Below are positions 35,801-45,707 of a stretch of 64,000 nt of DNA, piece by piece; positions within the stretch are counted from its first letter, which is position 1; the number at the start of each line of letters is the position of its first letter. The notes under the pieces were generated by a model, which saw only the letters and a list, made by a program, of their open reading frames with translations, did no database searches and was not told the DNA's origin. A program made the position numbers and the translations under genes. The stretch comes from Enoplolaimus lenunculus. Its lineage: Eukaryota > Nematoda > Enoplea > Enoplida > Thoracostomopsidae. The stretch is from contig JASANG010000778.1 in assembly GCA_030248215.1 (NCBI GenBank), forward strand, positions 62,001-126,000, written 5' to 3'.

Positions 35801-37451
35801 TGGACACTAGCGTCTACTTGCGCGAGAGCGACTGAAGACGTTTCCATTAACTGTTGTGTTGCGAACAGCGCCACAGTAACACCCAATATTATTCTGGGGG
35901 GTTAACCCATTCAGTTCGTTTCACTCACATTTTACTATATTAACATCCACAACATACTGAGAAAAAAGTAGGCAAACTTCTGTTAGTTTCAATTGAACAG
36001 TACAACAAACATATTGTGAACTAGTAATCTGTATCTAGTTGTAGGGTGCAAAACAATTTAATGCAACGATATGCAATGGATAATTTTACATTGAGAACAG
36101 AGCCTTTGGTTGAACGTCTAGAAGCTTCAAAATAATTGCGATATCATCAACACGCATAAATTAACTGGTTTGGCTTTTGCCAATTCTGACTAATCTAACT
36201 TGCAGCAGCCGTGTCACGGTTACGGTTGCATTTCTCGAAGACTTTGCTTTTTCTGTACTCATGAAGGTATAGGTGAGGGGCGGAATGTTTTTCAGCGAAT
36301 GGAACAGAGAAAGTTTGAGTTTTACACTGGTTGTTTTGGTTACGCTTAGGTCAGTGGCGGATCCAGGATCTCAAAATGGGGGGCCCAAAATTTCACAGGT
36401 AGTAAACTTATTTTTGACCCACATACAAACCACGAACTATTGTCATAAAATTGACTTCCTTACGTTCGTTCAATTATTTAAAGGCTCAGATTCGAAAGCC
36501 AATTCAGTTTTGAAAAAGCAAAACCCAGTCAGCTTCAGCAATATCCGTTTCTGTTTTGAATGAGTTGGAACTGCCTGCTATTTTCGGAAAATGTTTCAGC
36601 ATTAGCGGTTAAGGATTTCAATTTATTTCGTAGAACAGCAATTGACACTCTATATAATTTTTGTCGAGAAGCTGTTGGGGGGCCACGGCCGGAATGCCCC
36701 CCCGTGGATCCGCCACTGGCTTAGGTCTAGATTAGGTATACACTTATCCTCACGATCAGGCTTAGACTTAGGCGTAGAAATATGCTTGCACCGCTGTTAC
36801 AGACCATGTCTAAAAATGGGTCATTTCCAGGTACAATCACTCACCAAGAACGGCCAACTCTTTCCGCATAGGAAAATCTTTTGCTGCGCTCCGAGCAGCC
36901 TTGGCGTTCGCAATGGGGCCTAGCGCTGCTGCTTCTATTGGTACAACTTCAGGTGGTAGAACAGGCGAAGACGGCGATCCTTGTTGTTGCAGTTGCGGTT
37001 GTGGTTGCATTCGTTTTTCTTGCTCGTACTGTTCTTGTCGATGTTGTACAGACGATTCTGCGAACGCTGGATCGTGAAGCAATTCATCAACTGTACGGCG
37101 TCGTACCATCCGGCGTTGCTTTGGATTAACAGTGATTGGTGTTTGATCAGGAAACGGAAGGACCGGTTCGGTAACAGGTGGTGCTGGAGAGCCAGCAGAG
37201 ACAATGAGCCGTGGGACGGGCGAAGCGATAGGACGTGGGGCGGGACTGCGTTGCGAGGGTACGAATCGAACTTGTGCCGGTTGCTGAGGACGGTGAATAT
37301 GGCGCGGCGGTGGCATTTGTTGTTGGGCGATTTGGTGTTGCGCCAGTTGCTGTTGCGTCATTTGCTGATTGGGTACCTGCTGTTGTAACAGTTGCATTTG
37401 TTCAGGAGGAGGGTAGAATCGTGGCGATTGCGCTCGCGGATATTGATGCAT
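32885..37451 (-). CDS. Stomatin/MEC-2-like protein with long Q/P-rich N-terminus (stomatin gene 2)
   Basis: Exons in transcript order are 36845-37451, 34329-34846, 33760-33912 and 32885-33199. They sum to 1593 nt (530 residues plus stop) with consistent phases. Exon 1 encodes 202 residues rich in Gln and Pro (repeated QQQ, PPP, RxPxP), with a short conserved-looking stretch RRMVRRRTVDELLHDPAF. Exon 2 carries the membrane hairpin with its proline (LATFPFSLMFTMKVV) and the SPFH domain ([43 protein letters not shown]). Exon 3 encodes [19 protein letters not shown] and the helical segment. Exon 4 contains [20 protein letters not shown] and a 60-residue divergent tail ending ADTNF. All three intron positions and phases match stomatin gene 1, so the two are paralogues. 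The helical segment is less canonical here ([21 protein letters not shown]). Expected role: membrane microdomain scaffold or ion-channel modulator, with the N-terminus as a probable disordered partner-binding arm. A TTAGGC MITE sits in the last intron (33312-33472). Confidence 0.94.
33312..33472 (+). mobile_element. Telomere-repeat MITE family A, best preserved
   Basis: TIRs GGCCCATGTATAGAACAGG and CCTGTTCTATACATGGGCC are perfect over 19 bp. A perfect 8-bp duplication ACTTTGTC flanks it (33304-33311, 33473-33480). The internal array is mutated (CTAAGTCTAAGCTTAAGCG). It sits in the last intron of stomatin gene 2. Confidence 0.93.
35322..35450. mobile_element. hAT-like MITE family J, partial
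   Basis: CAGGGCCAGAGAAGCCACC, ACCCCCCATTTGGGGATCCC and GCCCCTCTCTAACTGGTTGA match 37846-38028. The right end is not recognisable. Confidence 0.6.
35555..35697 (+). mobile_element. Telomere-repeat MITE with mixed family A left and family B right arm
   Basis: Left AGCCAATATTAATTCGTGGG with GCACAACAGTAGTATAAGC (family A); right CCCCTCAAAGTAACATAAGCC (family B). The TTAGGC array is almost gone. It lies upstream of the SPFH exon in stomatin gene 2. Confidence 0.6.
36265..36825 (-). mobile_element. Telomere-repeat MITE family A split by a hAT-like element
   Basis: Left half GGTGAGGGGCGGAATGTTTT up to CGCTTAGGT; right half GCTTAGGTCTAGATTAGGTA to ATGCTTGCACCGCTGTTAC. The insert is annotated separately. 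Confidence 0.75.
36352..36718. mobile_element. hAT-like element with CAGTGGCGGATCCA TIRs
   Basis: Starts CAGTGGCGGATCCAGGATCT and ends GTGGATCCGCCACTG. A perfect 8-bp duplication GCTTAGGT (36344-36351, 36719-36726) flanks it, made from the host element's telomere repeat. It is 367 bp long with no open frame of note, hence non-autonomous. Confidence 0.92.
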
Positions 37452-37845
37452 TTTAGTGATATTTGAAGCGTGTTATGGATTTCGATCAAAAATGTAACGA
37501 CAGATTTCTAGCATGGGAAAAGTAAATCGTATGAAAAAATTGTATTATTTAGGATTGCGTTTGATTATAGCTATAAAACTCATATAAAATCAAACAATTT
37601 GTTTCGAACAATTTTGACATCGTTTGTATTATCAAAAATTTTAGTTAGCAAAATATCAATTTTAGCTTGGATGGTTTGTTCAGAAACAAAAAATATTGTG
37701 CCGGATGGCATAGAGATAAATCTAGCAAAACTGGAAAGGTTTACTGTTTTCTCCAAGAATCCCTCTAAAAATGTACACTTCCGCGCGTAACATCCTTCGT
37801 CAAGCGACAAACAACTTGTATTTTTTGATTAAAATCAATTCCTGC

Positions 37846-38028
37846 CAGGGCCGGAGCAGTCGCCCACATACCCCCCATTTGGGGCCTCACCCCTAAAGAG
37901 GCCCCCACTCTAACCGGTTGAAAAAAACCGCCGAAGTTTTAAAATGCATCTGGTCTCTCGCTCGCTCGTTTGGAAGCCCCCACCGTGGAGTTCGGAGAGA
38001 GCCTCTACCCATGTTTGCTCCGGCACTG
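37846..38028. mobile_element. hAT-like MITE family J
   Basis: CAGGGCCGGAGCAGTCGCC at the left and GTTTGCTCCGGCACTG at the right, 183 bp. Flanks ATTCCTGC and ATTGCTTC match at 6 of 8. Confidence 0.75.
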
Positions 38029-38305
38029 ATTGCTTCATTAAACAGACATTATGGCGAGGTAACTATACTGTGTCAAATCATTTCTCGTCTTTTATTAAAA
38101 CTCCAGAGGCTTGGCGAATGCGGTATTTTAGCAAAATCAACCGATTGTTGTGGCTTTTTGCCACTGATTTGTAAACTTCAAACGGACTCTGCTTGATTCA
38201 TAACATATTTAGCTTGAAAAATGCACTATATTTAACGATAATTAAAATTCAAGTTGTAGCACTGGAACGTATACAAGTTCAGGATTTTAAAAACGGTCGC
38301 AACCA

Positions 38306-38640
38306 CTAGTGGATCCAGACTGGCGCTGGAGGCGTGTCTCCGTCAGAATTTTGTTGTGATAAAATAATAAGGTCCCTACCTTACAATGTTTCCCGTAAGA
38401 AAATATTTTTGTGAAAAAATACAATTTTTATGCTCGGAATTTTTTCATGATAAAACATTACAATTTTTCCCGTTAGAAAATTTTTGGTGATAAAACGATA
38501 CGGCCCATCTTACAAGTTTTCCCTACGAAAATTTTCAGTGGTAAAATAATAACGTCCCTATATTACAATTTTTTGCGTTTCATAACATCTGCCAACCCGC
38601 CGCCCTCCTGTTAGAAATTTTTCGATCCGCCTCTGCTTGC
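38306..38640. mobile_element. hAT-like element with internal GATAAAA subrepeats (family N)
   Basis: Left AGTGGATCCAGACTGGCGCT, right TTCGATCCGCCTCTG, similar to the CAGTGGCGGATCC TIR. Inside are four or five units of about 60 bp of the type GATAAAATAATAAGGTCCCT / TACAATTTTTCCCGTTAGAA. A relative lies at 47783-48066. Confidence 0.65.
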
Positions 38641-38931
38641 AACCATTGGTGTTTTTCATATGATTCTAAATCAATCCGATAATACACAATTTACAATATA
38701 AAATAAAATAATTTTTCTAAATTTTTGAATATTTTTGGCAACCAGGGCGAATTAATTTGGGTTACAGGATCGATTTCCTTTTCGGGTATACACAAGTTTT
38801 AAATTTAGTACTGTATAACATGACTACAAAAATAGCGTTTGGCTTTCTGCTGTCTAAATCTATGTCTGTAGATTTGGGAAAGACAGACCAATGCGTAGAG
38901 CATGCCTATAAACCTCTCGTACCTTGATATA

Positions 38932-39065
38932 TAATGCTTCATCCACTTTATTTTGTGCCCGCCATGTGGAAATTAGACACACCTTTTTCCAAGTACGGTT
39001 TTGCAAAATGCTAGCAACGGGAAATTGAGAAAACTAAAATATGTCTAGTGGTAAATTGAGACATT
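38932..39065 (+). repeat. Dispersed repeat family L, copy 1
   Basis: ATCCACTTTATTTTGTGCCC, AATTAGACACACCTTTTTCC and GGGAAATTGAGAAAACTAAA match, inverted, 47045-47190 inside the ITM2-like gene intron. Confidence 0.65.
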
Positions 39066-39148
39066 TTATAAACCGTATATGGAATTGGAAATAGAGTTTT
39101 GCGTTACAAATTACTAATAGCGATTTTAAAAATTGTTATATAATCACC

Positions 39149-39316
39149 TATCAGCTATAGGAGCTTGACGCTCGAGCCCGAGGGGGCTCTACGTCTTGTG
39201 GTGATTTAGTACTATGTATACGTGTTGCAATTGTTAAACACGGTGCGATATATACTATTTAACGTATATACACTGCGCTGAGTTGCCTACAGGCAACTCA
39301 ATGTGAGAAGGGTTAT
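39149..39316 (-). mobile_element. Family D element (copy 6), half missing
   Basis: Starts within the tRNA-like box A (ATCAGCTATAGGAGCTTGAC) and runs to CAATGTGAGAAGGGTTA. Box B and the left TTAA end are absent. Confidence 0.65.
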
Positions 39317-39373
39317 AGATAGGAAACTGAAAATTTTTCGCTTAAACACCGGTTTGAAGATACTTGAAACGTT

Positions 39374-39535
39374 GGCCGATGCAAAGATCAGGAACAGAAT
39401 GCTTTCTGCAGGACTAAGCTTAAGCTTTAGACAATTTTTTTTGCTTGGGCTTAGGTATAAGCTAATTCTTATGCTCAGGCTTAGGCTTATTAATATGCTT
39501 ATACTACTGTTACGACCCTGTTCTGTACATTAGCC
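39374..39535 (-). mobile_element. Telomere-repeat MITE family A
   Basis: GGCCGATGCAAAGATCAGGA, AAGCTTAAGCTTTAGACAAT, TTAGGCTTATTAATATGCTT and the right end TTCTGTACATTAGCC. Confidence 0.72.
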
Positions 39536-40924
39536 GAAAGTTTAATAAGCACCCATTTGCTGCAATGCATGTTTTCCTCTGAGCAACTCAATCATAAAGA
39601 ATCCGTCTAAAAATGATGAAAGTGTGTTACAAGACTCAAGTTGCAGCATAGACCAAAGATAACATCGAGTACATATTTTAATGTTTTCCGGATGCAGGAA
39701 GAAATATATCGAGTTGGTCTAAAAAACAACTTAGTGAATCGGGCGTAAATCAAAAATAAAGGAACCGTCAGCAGATGCAACAATAAACTGGCCCCGGTAC
39801 GTAATACATAAAACCAACCTGTTTTAATGCGTGGAGCAACAAAAAAACCGCATTAACAAATAAAATTTTGCGTTGCTTTCGCAGGTTTCCAGTGAATAAA
39901 ACGTCAGTCGGTACAGAGAAAATGCTTTCGACTGTAATACGGTTTATATTTTTCAAGAAAATATTAAAGGTGTTTAATATAAAGGTTCCTGGGCAAAACC
40001 AGTAAACGGTTACAATGCTGAATTCGAACTCTCACGGTCAGTAGCTGGAAACCTTCTCAGAGTACTGCGATTAATACAAATTAAAGTTTTCTGCACTATA
40101 CGATGTTTTTGTCTATCCTTATGTGACAAATATTGTTTTTGATGATTGTCGCAATTCCAATTTGGTAGTTTCACGCGCATATTCCTAGCATACCTTTAAG
40201 CCTAAGCGAAGCCTAATCTTTAGCTATGCCATAATCTGAATAATTCGAAAGCTTTGAGGAAAAAAGGGTACAAGAGCTTTAAAATCCAAAGATGACAGTA
40301 ATATTCTTTATTCACAATCTGGGTACCAAAGCCAACGACAATATTAGTGCGCCACGAATAAACGATTACCTCAAAGACTGCAGTGGTCGACGAAATAATT
40401 TAGTTTTTAGTCGGCTGCAGTTAGATATTGCCTTAAGCGATCGGGCCCGTAGAGCGAGATTAGGGGGCTCAGCAGTCCAAGAAGAATTTCGCCCCTTCCA
40501 CGAGAATGTTTTAAATCTTGATTGCATGTCAACAAAAGCTCTTCTATGCTAATCGTGGAAAATGTTTAGCCACCCCAGCAAGATGAGCTGGCTGATGGCC
40601 TGAAAAAAACACGGCAACAAGTTTAGCTACCAGAATTGTATGGGCCACAACTACATTTTGGAACAAATGCGTTTACAACAAACAAATTTAGAAATGACTC
40701 TACCCAAACTTACTTTATGCTCACCCCAAATGTTAAAAAGGGTTCATTTTCATTCTCGATGCAATTTATCTTTGTATATATACTTACTCAAATTAACGAA
40801 TAGCAGTATTTCTTTATATAGTATTAAAAATTACTATATTTCAAAATTTTACACTGTTCAAAATTACAAATTCTAAACATTTATATCAATAAAAGAAAAT
40901 TTTGAGATAAAATTTTTTTAGCAG

Positions 40925-41005
40925 TTTCCAGCGGAAGACGGAGCTGAACGCAGAGTCTCTAAGTACCAGTCAAAATTCTAACCACCTGCACTACAGAGCC
41001 GTTCG
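40925..41005 (-). other. tRNA-like remnant, possible SINE head
   Basis: The minus strand reads GGCTCTGTAGTGCAGGTGG (box A-like), then ACTCTGCGTTCAGCTCCGTC (box B-like). The arms do not pair well enough for a functional tRNA, and no anticodon can be assigned. Confidence 0.25.
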
Positions 41006-41248
41006 CCTGTTTCATTTTGAGAAATATAATAAAATAATACGCGTTACGCTAGCTCAAAACCAAACTGAATATACATTCCATGCATATGCAAAATGTCCAT
41101 GGTATTTTGTACATGGATGTCAAAATAGACAATAAAAATGTGGGCGGTATCAATCAGTTACAAACAGCGGATATCACTGGAGCTGAAACGTAAGTTCCAA
41201 TATTTTAATAAAATAAGCAGAAAATATTTTAGACTCTTAATAGCCACG

Positions 41249-42024
41249 CTAAAAAGGCACAAGTGCCACTGGACCGGATATTAAATGTTTCACAAATATC
41301 GAAAATTCCGCAATGGGTGGTTCGGGAACAATGTGATTGTATAAGAACCACCAGCCTCCAGGGTGGCTCAATACCGCCTTCAATTCCTCGTACTTTGACG
41401 TATACATCAGTTTCCAATTTATAAATGATCAGAATCCGAATGAAATCCTTCCGTAAAAATGATTAACAGACTTTCGTCTTTGAAAGCCAAAACGATTTAG
41501 ATAATTCCAATCTCAGTCGACATTCAGAAATGTTTAGAAATGCGGCAAGAACATTTATAGAGAGAATACGAAAACATTTCCGAACACAGTATTCTTTTGA
41601 TGTTGTCGAGTGATTTTTGGGATACGGAGGAACGAAAGTGTCTGTACAAAACGGACCAGGGCCCAGTTCTTCACCCCTCATTAGTTGAGCCACTGATTCC
41701 CATCGATACAGTGGGAATAAAATTAATTGTGGCGAACGAGTGGTGTTGTTTACCTTAAACAGTGTATTGCCAAGCCAAAATTATTGAGCATACAGTTGGC
41801 CAAATCAAGTAGTGTCATCAATATTAATTACCTTCCCACCTTTTATTAAACGCAACTATCGGCTTACGCCGAAAATGTGTTTTTATCGCTCTGCAACACC
41901 TGTGCAAACTCCAGTGTGCGATGAAAAACGAAAAAACACGCACGACTGAACAATCAGGCGTTTCGCATCCGACAAAAGTGTGCAGTGTTTTGAGGTAAAC
42001 AAGCGCTAACGCAGCTGTCAGCAA
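41249..42024 (-). other. Cluster of coding-like open frames, possible unknown or decayed gene
   Basis: Three minus-strand stretches look coding but could not be joined confidently. 41832-42024 is open (starting LLTAALALVYLKTLHTFVGC, hydrophobic then basic FRRKPIVAFNKRW) and ends at a donor-like GAAG/GTAATT. About 41463-41755 is open for over 90 codons, including YRWESVAQLMRG and GPGPFCTDTFVPPYP. 41249-41407 is a 52-residue frame from ATG to TAG with HPGGWWFLYNHIVPEPP and a C-terminal VKHLISGPVALVPF, faintly like the SGPVVA region of nucleoside diphosphate kinases. Plus-strand frames are also open over 41463-41607 and 41615-41759, so the strand is not certain. It may be an exon set of a gene I do not recognise or a gene relic. 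Confidence 0.25.
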
Positions 42025-42091
42025 GCGGAATGATTCAGTTTTTTTTTACATTTTAGGCTTCATCTTGTTCATCTTTAGATTTGGTTTTACA

Positions 42092-42341
42092 ATTACTTGA
42101 CCGGTTGAGTATTCAAAATCATCAAAGGGGTAAAAACTTATAGACTTGCGAAGAACGTTACGTGATGTCTTAGCGGAAAATTTTACTTGATTCGAACTGC
42201 CTATTGGGCCTGGAGTGTTAAGAAAACATAAATATATAAACTTACTTAACTGTTTGAGTACTAAAAATCACCAAAGGGCTAAAAACTTACTTTATAGACT
42301 TAGGAACAACGTTACGTGATGTCTTAGCGGAAAATTTTACT
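42092..42341 (+). repeat. Tandem duplication, two units of about 100 bp
   Basis: 42092-42187 and 42241-42341 share CAAAGGGGTAAAAACTTA-like sequence, then ACGTTACGTGATGTCTTAGC and GGAAAATTTTACT, separated by 50 bp of unique sequence. Confidence 0.8.
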
Positions 42342-44973
42342 CAAAATATATTCGGTTAAATTTAAGAGTCCAAATATTTCTTCGCTAGATACGCTTTATC
42401 ACGAAAACTATTTAAACACGCAGTGTATACCATCATCATGAATTGACATCCTGCCGACGCCATTGTTTTTTAAAATTTCAAAAAGCCTAATCTTTTGCAA
42501 CGCCTACACTTTTGAGTATTTGTTGAGCAATCTGCAAAATAGAAAACTGCTTTTTTGCAAGGTAGCCGTCGGCTGTAAGAATTGATTAAGCAGTTGCCGC
42601 CGATGCCTCAATATACCAAAAAATGGACCGTGTCCTTGCGTTAGATGTGATATTTAACAAGTGTATATGAGAATATTATTTTAACAGCCATCGACGGCTT
42701 CTATTGATTACGAACATACAGTATCTTTCTTTCTAAAAAAGTTTCTTTTTGTACAGTAGCCGTCGACTGTACAAGCATTATTTATAGTAGGCATCGACAG
42801 CTTTCAATTGACAATACACTGTCGATTATAAAACTTAAATTTTCAAACCATTTGTCTTCGACATCTGATATAAAGTACATTTCGATATCATTTTGTTAAA
42901 ATAAAATTAGGCGTCGACGACTGCTTACGTTTTCGAAAAAATGCATCTGTCGTTTCAAAATTTTGCGAAACCTGTCATTATGCAAGAGCGTCGATTGCGG
43001 GTATGAAATTCCACATGGCGGTGAAAATTAAAGTAAACCATGCCTAAATATCATCTATGTTTACTGGACAACTTACGCAACATCCGCTTTCGTTTGCTTT
43101 GATACCATACTAAAAGAGGCCGGCACAAGTACTTCCTGGTACATGGAGAGCAAACTTAAATAATTACAGTATGTATAGTAGACATCAACATGGGCGCCAA
43201 TCTGTTCTCAAAAATGGGGGTCAGTCATGCAATTTAGACATGTCCACACTTTCCAAGATGCGATAGTTGATCATATCATAATTTGTTAAAACAACACAAT
43301 AAAAACTGTTAAACATAATTAAAGACTGTAAAGTGAACAGTAAAATATGCTAAAACAGTGTTCACATTTTGCTAAATTTTGACTTCACCTTGACACACAA
43401 ATTTATCAGGTATAAACTTTTAAGCATTAATTCAATTATCAGTTAGTTTCCGTGATTATTTATTCCATTGCCCAATAGAGATCAATTTAAAAGTTCTTAA
43501 TCCGTTCCGCCGAAACTATTTGCACGAATTTGAGATGCTGATGCAAATTCCGTCACACTACACTAAAGTAGCTCATTAATAAGAATGTGTTGGTGAACGT
43601 GACAAAGTGCAATATGATTTAGTCTCTTCTGACCCATGGTAGATCTAAGCCATGTTTTTGAAGAAGTCAGACGTTTTGGGTGCTAATATACCCGTCAAAT
43701 GTCGTGTGTTTCAAATGTGATGTTTGAAAAATGCCTACCAAGCTTCATACTCAAAAAGTTGGGGGTAGTGACTTACACCCGTCGGGACTGGCGCCCGTCG
43801 ACATCAACTGCGCATCACCCAACACCGAACTACTGGAGAAGGCAAGGATATCCGCCTCTTTACAGATATCCTATCTTTTCGGCCAAATAAATTTTAACAC
43901 GCTTAAAAGCCACTCCAGTATGTGAACGAAAATTTTTCCTTCCTTCTTAGAAATACTATTTAACTCCCCTCTGCTAAACAATTCCACATTTTATAGTAGA
44001 TTGAGATGTATTTTTCAATTTCGGCGTTTGTAAACGTTCAATCACTCATCTGCTTAACACGCAACTTTTAGTGTCACAGAAGCCAGTCGTTAGCTTTGTA
44101 ATTTTTTCTCTTGCACATCTACCGCTTGATAATGGAAGCTCTTTTTTTTCGACTGAACAAAGAAATGCATTGGAAACAAATAAATATATGCTTTTATAAA
44201 CACTCTTACCACACCTTAAACCGTACCTTCCGGACAAATTGTGACTATTTTAAAAGCAGCAAAAAAACCAAATGAAATATCTGCCAAGATATTACAGTTA
44301 AAGTTTTATCTCTCAAATATAAGTGTAAAGGTGGTGCAACAATGTTTTGCATCCTGGTAGCAGGTCTGTGGCGTTTTGGCATATCGGTTTGTAAAACCAA
44401 ACAGCACACATTTGTATGGGAGCGGCCAGAGATTATTGTAAACATTATTGGTGGCCAAACGAAGCGAAATGTATATTTGGTGTTGTTTCTGCAAACTGTG
44501 GCGTCATTATACACCATATTAACTGAAAAAATAAAATATTTGTTTAAAAACAACAAAACTCGATACGGATTAGAAAATTCTTCATTATCAGCACACAGGG
44601 GCAGAGTATGCCTCTGGCGCAGACTGCGGACAACAAAAATTTGTACGTTTTTGGCTGGGGAGTCTGCTTACTACGCAAACGCTTCATGATCCATTAAAAT
44701 ATAATAATTTTACAAGTTCTGTCACTAGCAAATTAATATATTTATTCAACTAACGACGGCATAGACGTGCCATAAACCTGTAAATTGAAATTAGAAATTA
44801 CGAAATTTGAATCAAAACAAAACATTTTCGTCCAATCAAAAAACGATAACTAATTTTGACAGGGAAATAACTTTTAGTGACCGTTGAGCGAAAGATTTGT
44901 CTCTATAAAATCACAATGTTTTACTTTTTATAATGCTTATGGAACGAGCAACAAACAAACCAAGCTTAAAAAT

Positions 44974-45245
44974 TTAACCCCTTTCTCACATGACTGTTTT
45001 CTATTTCCAATGTGACCTACTTTAATGCTAGGTTTCGAACTCCAGTGACTGGAGTGGGAGGCGTATACCATCGCCACTCAGCTATACGAGCTTGACGCTC
45101 GAGCCCGAGGGTGCTCTCACGTATTGTGGTGATTTAGTACTATGTATACGTGTTGCAATTGTTAAACACGGTGCAATATATACTATTTAACGTATATACA
45201 CTGCGCTGAGTTGTCTACAGGCAACTCAATGTGAGAAGGGGTTAA
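44974..45245 (-). mobile_element. Family D element (copy 7), complete TTAA-ended reference copy
   Basis: TIRs TTAACCCCTTTCTCACATG and CAATGTGAGAAGGGGTTAA, 272 bp, with TTAA at both ends as in piggyBac insertions. The minus strand contains a tRNA-like module: GCTCGTATAGCTGAGTGGCG (box A) and GGAGTTCGAAACCTAGC (box B). Confidence 0.85.
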
Positions 45246-45707
45246 GCAAACTATTATCGTTCTTTAGTCGTTCGGATCCATGCTCGGGTTGTGCCTACTT
45301 ATTGGCATCCAGTACACTTCAAACTGTTACTGAACATTTGCTGTAGTTTGCAGTATTTCAAACTCGTTGTTAGCAGTAAAACGTGCGATCCCCCCTGATT
45401 GAGCTTATGGCTACAAGATGTTACAAACCACAGTTACAGCTATTCGAACAAGTAGTAGCGCATGTACACTCTCACCTAAATTTTAAATTAAAGCCTGGGT
45501 TTAGACGCAGGCATAGGCATAGCTACAGGCATACGTATAGGCAAAAGTTTAGGCCTAGGTTAATAGGCTTAACAAAGCCATTTTCAAATTCTAAGCCTCC
45601 TATGCCTGAGTCTAAGCCTGAGTTTGTATGGACAATGGGAAGTGTTACAATTGCCTAAATTTAGCACCGTCATGAAGGATCAGAAGTTCCTGCTTCGTAT
45701 TGCTATG

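Larger units (their letters stand above)
37452..45707. other. Interval between stomatin gene 2 and the ITM2-like gene
   Basis: Both flanking genes are on the minus strand. Contents recognised: MITEs at 37846, 38306, 39149, 39374 and 44974, the coding-like patch 41249-42024, a tandem duplication 42092-42341, a GTCGAC-site cluster 42560-42925, a 115-codon plus-strand frame 44342-44689 of no recognised family, and decayed TTAGGC-like sequence at 45490-45620. The promoter of stomatin gene 2 should lie just above 37451. Confidence 0.55.

Noticed and set aside
36881-37456. Plus-strand open frames over the stomatin gene 2 first exon (up to 135 codons)
   Set aside because: They are antisense to the Q/P-rich exon, whose frame has the correct donor and phase; the antisense reading is a compositional by-product.
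44342-44689. 115-codon plus-strand frame
   Set aside because: A 103-codon minus frame overlaps it and no domain, signal or splice partner was seen. It is kept only as a remark in the interval description.
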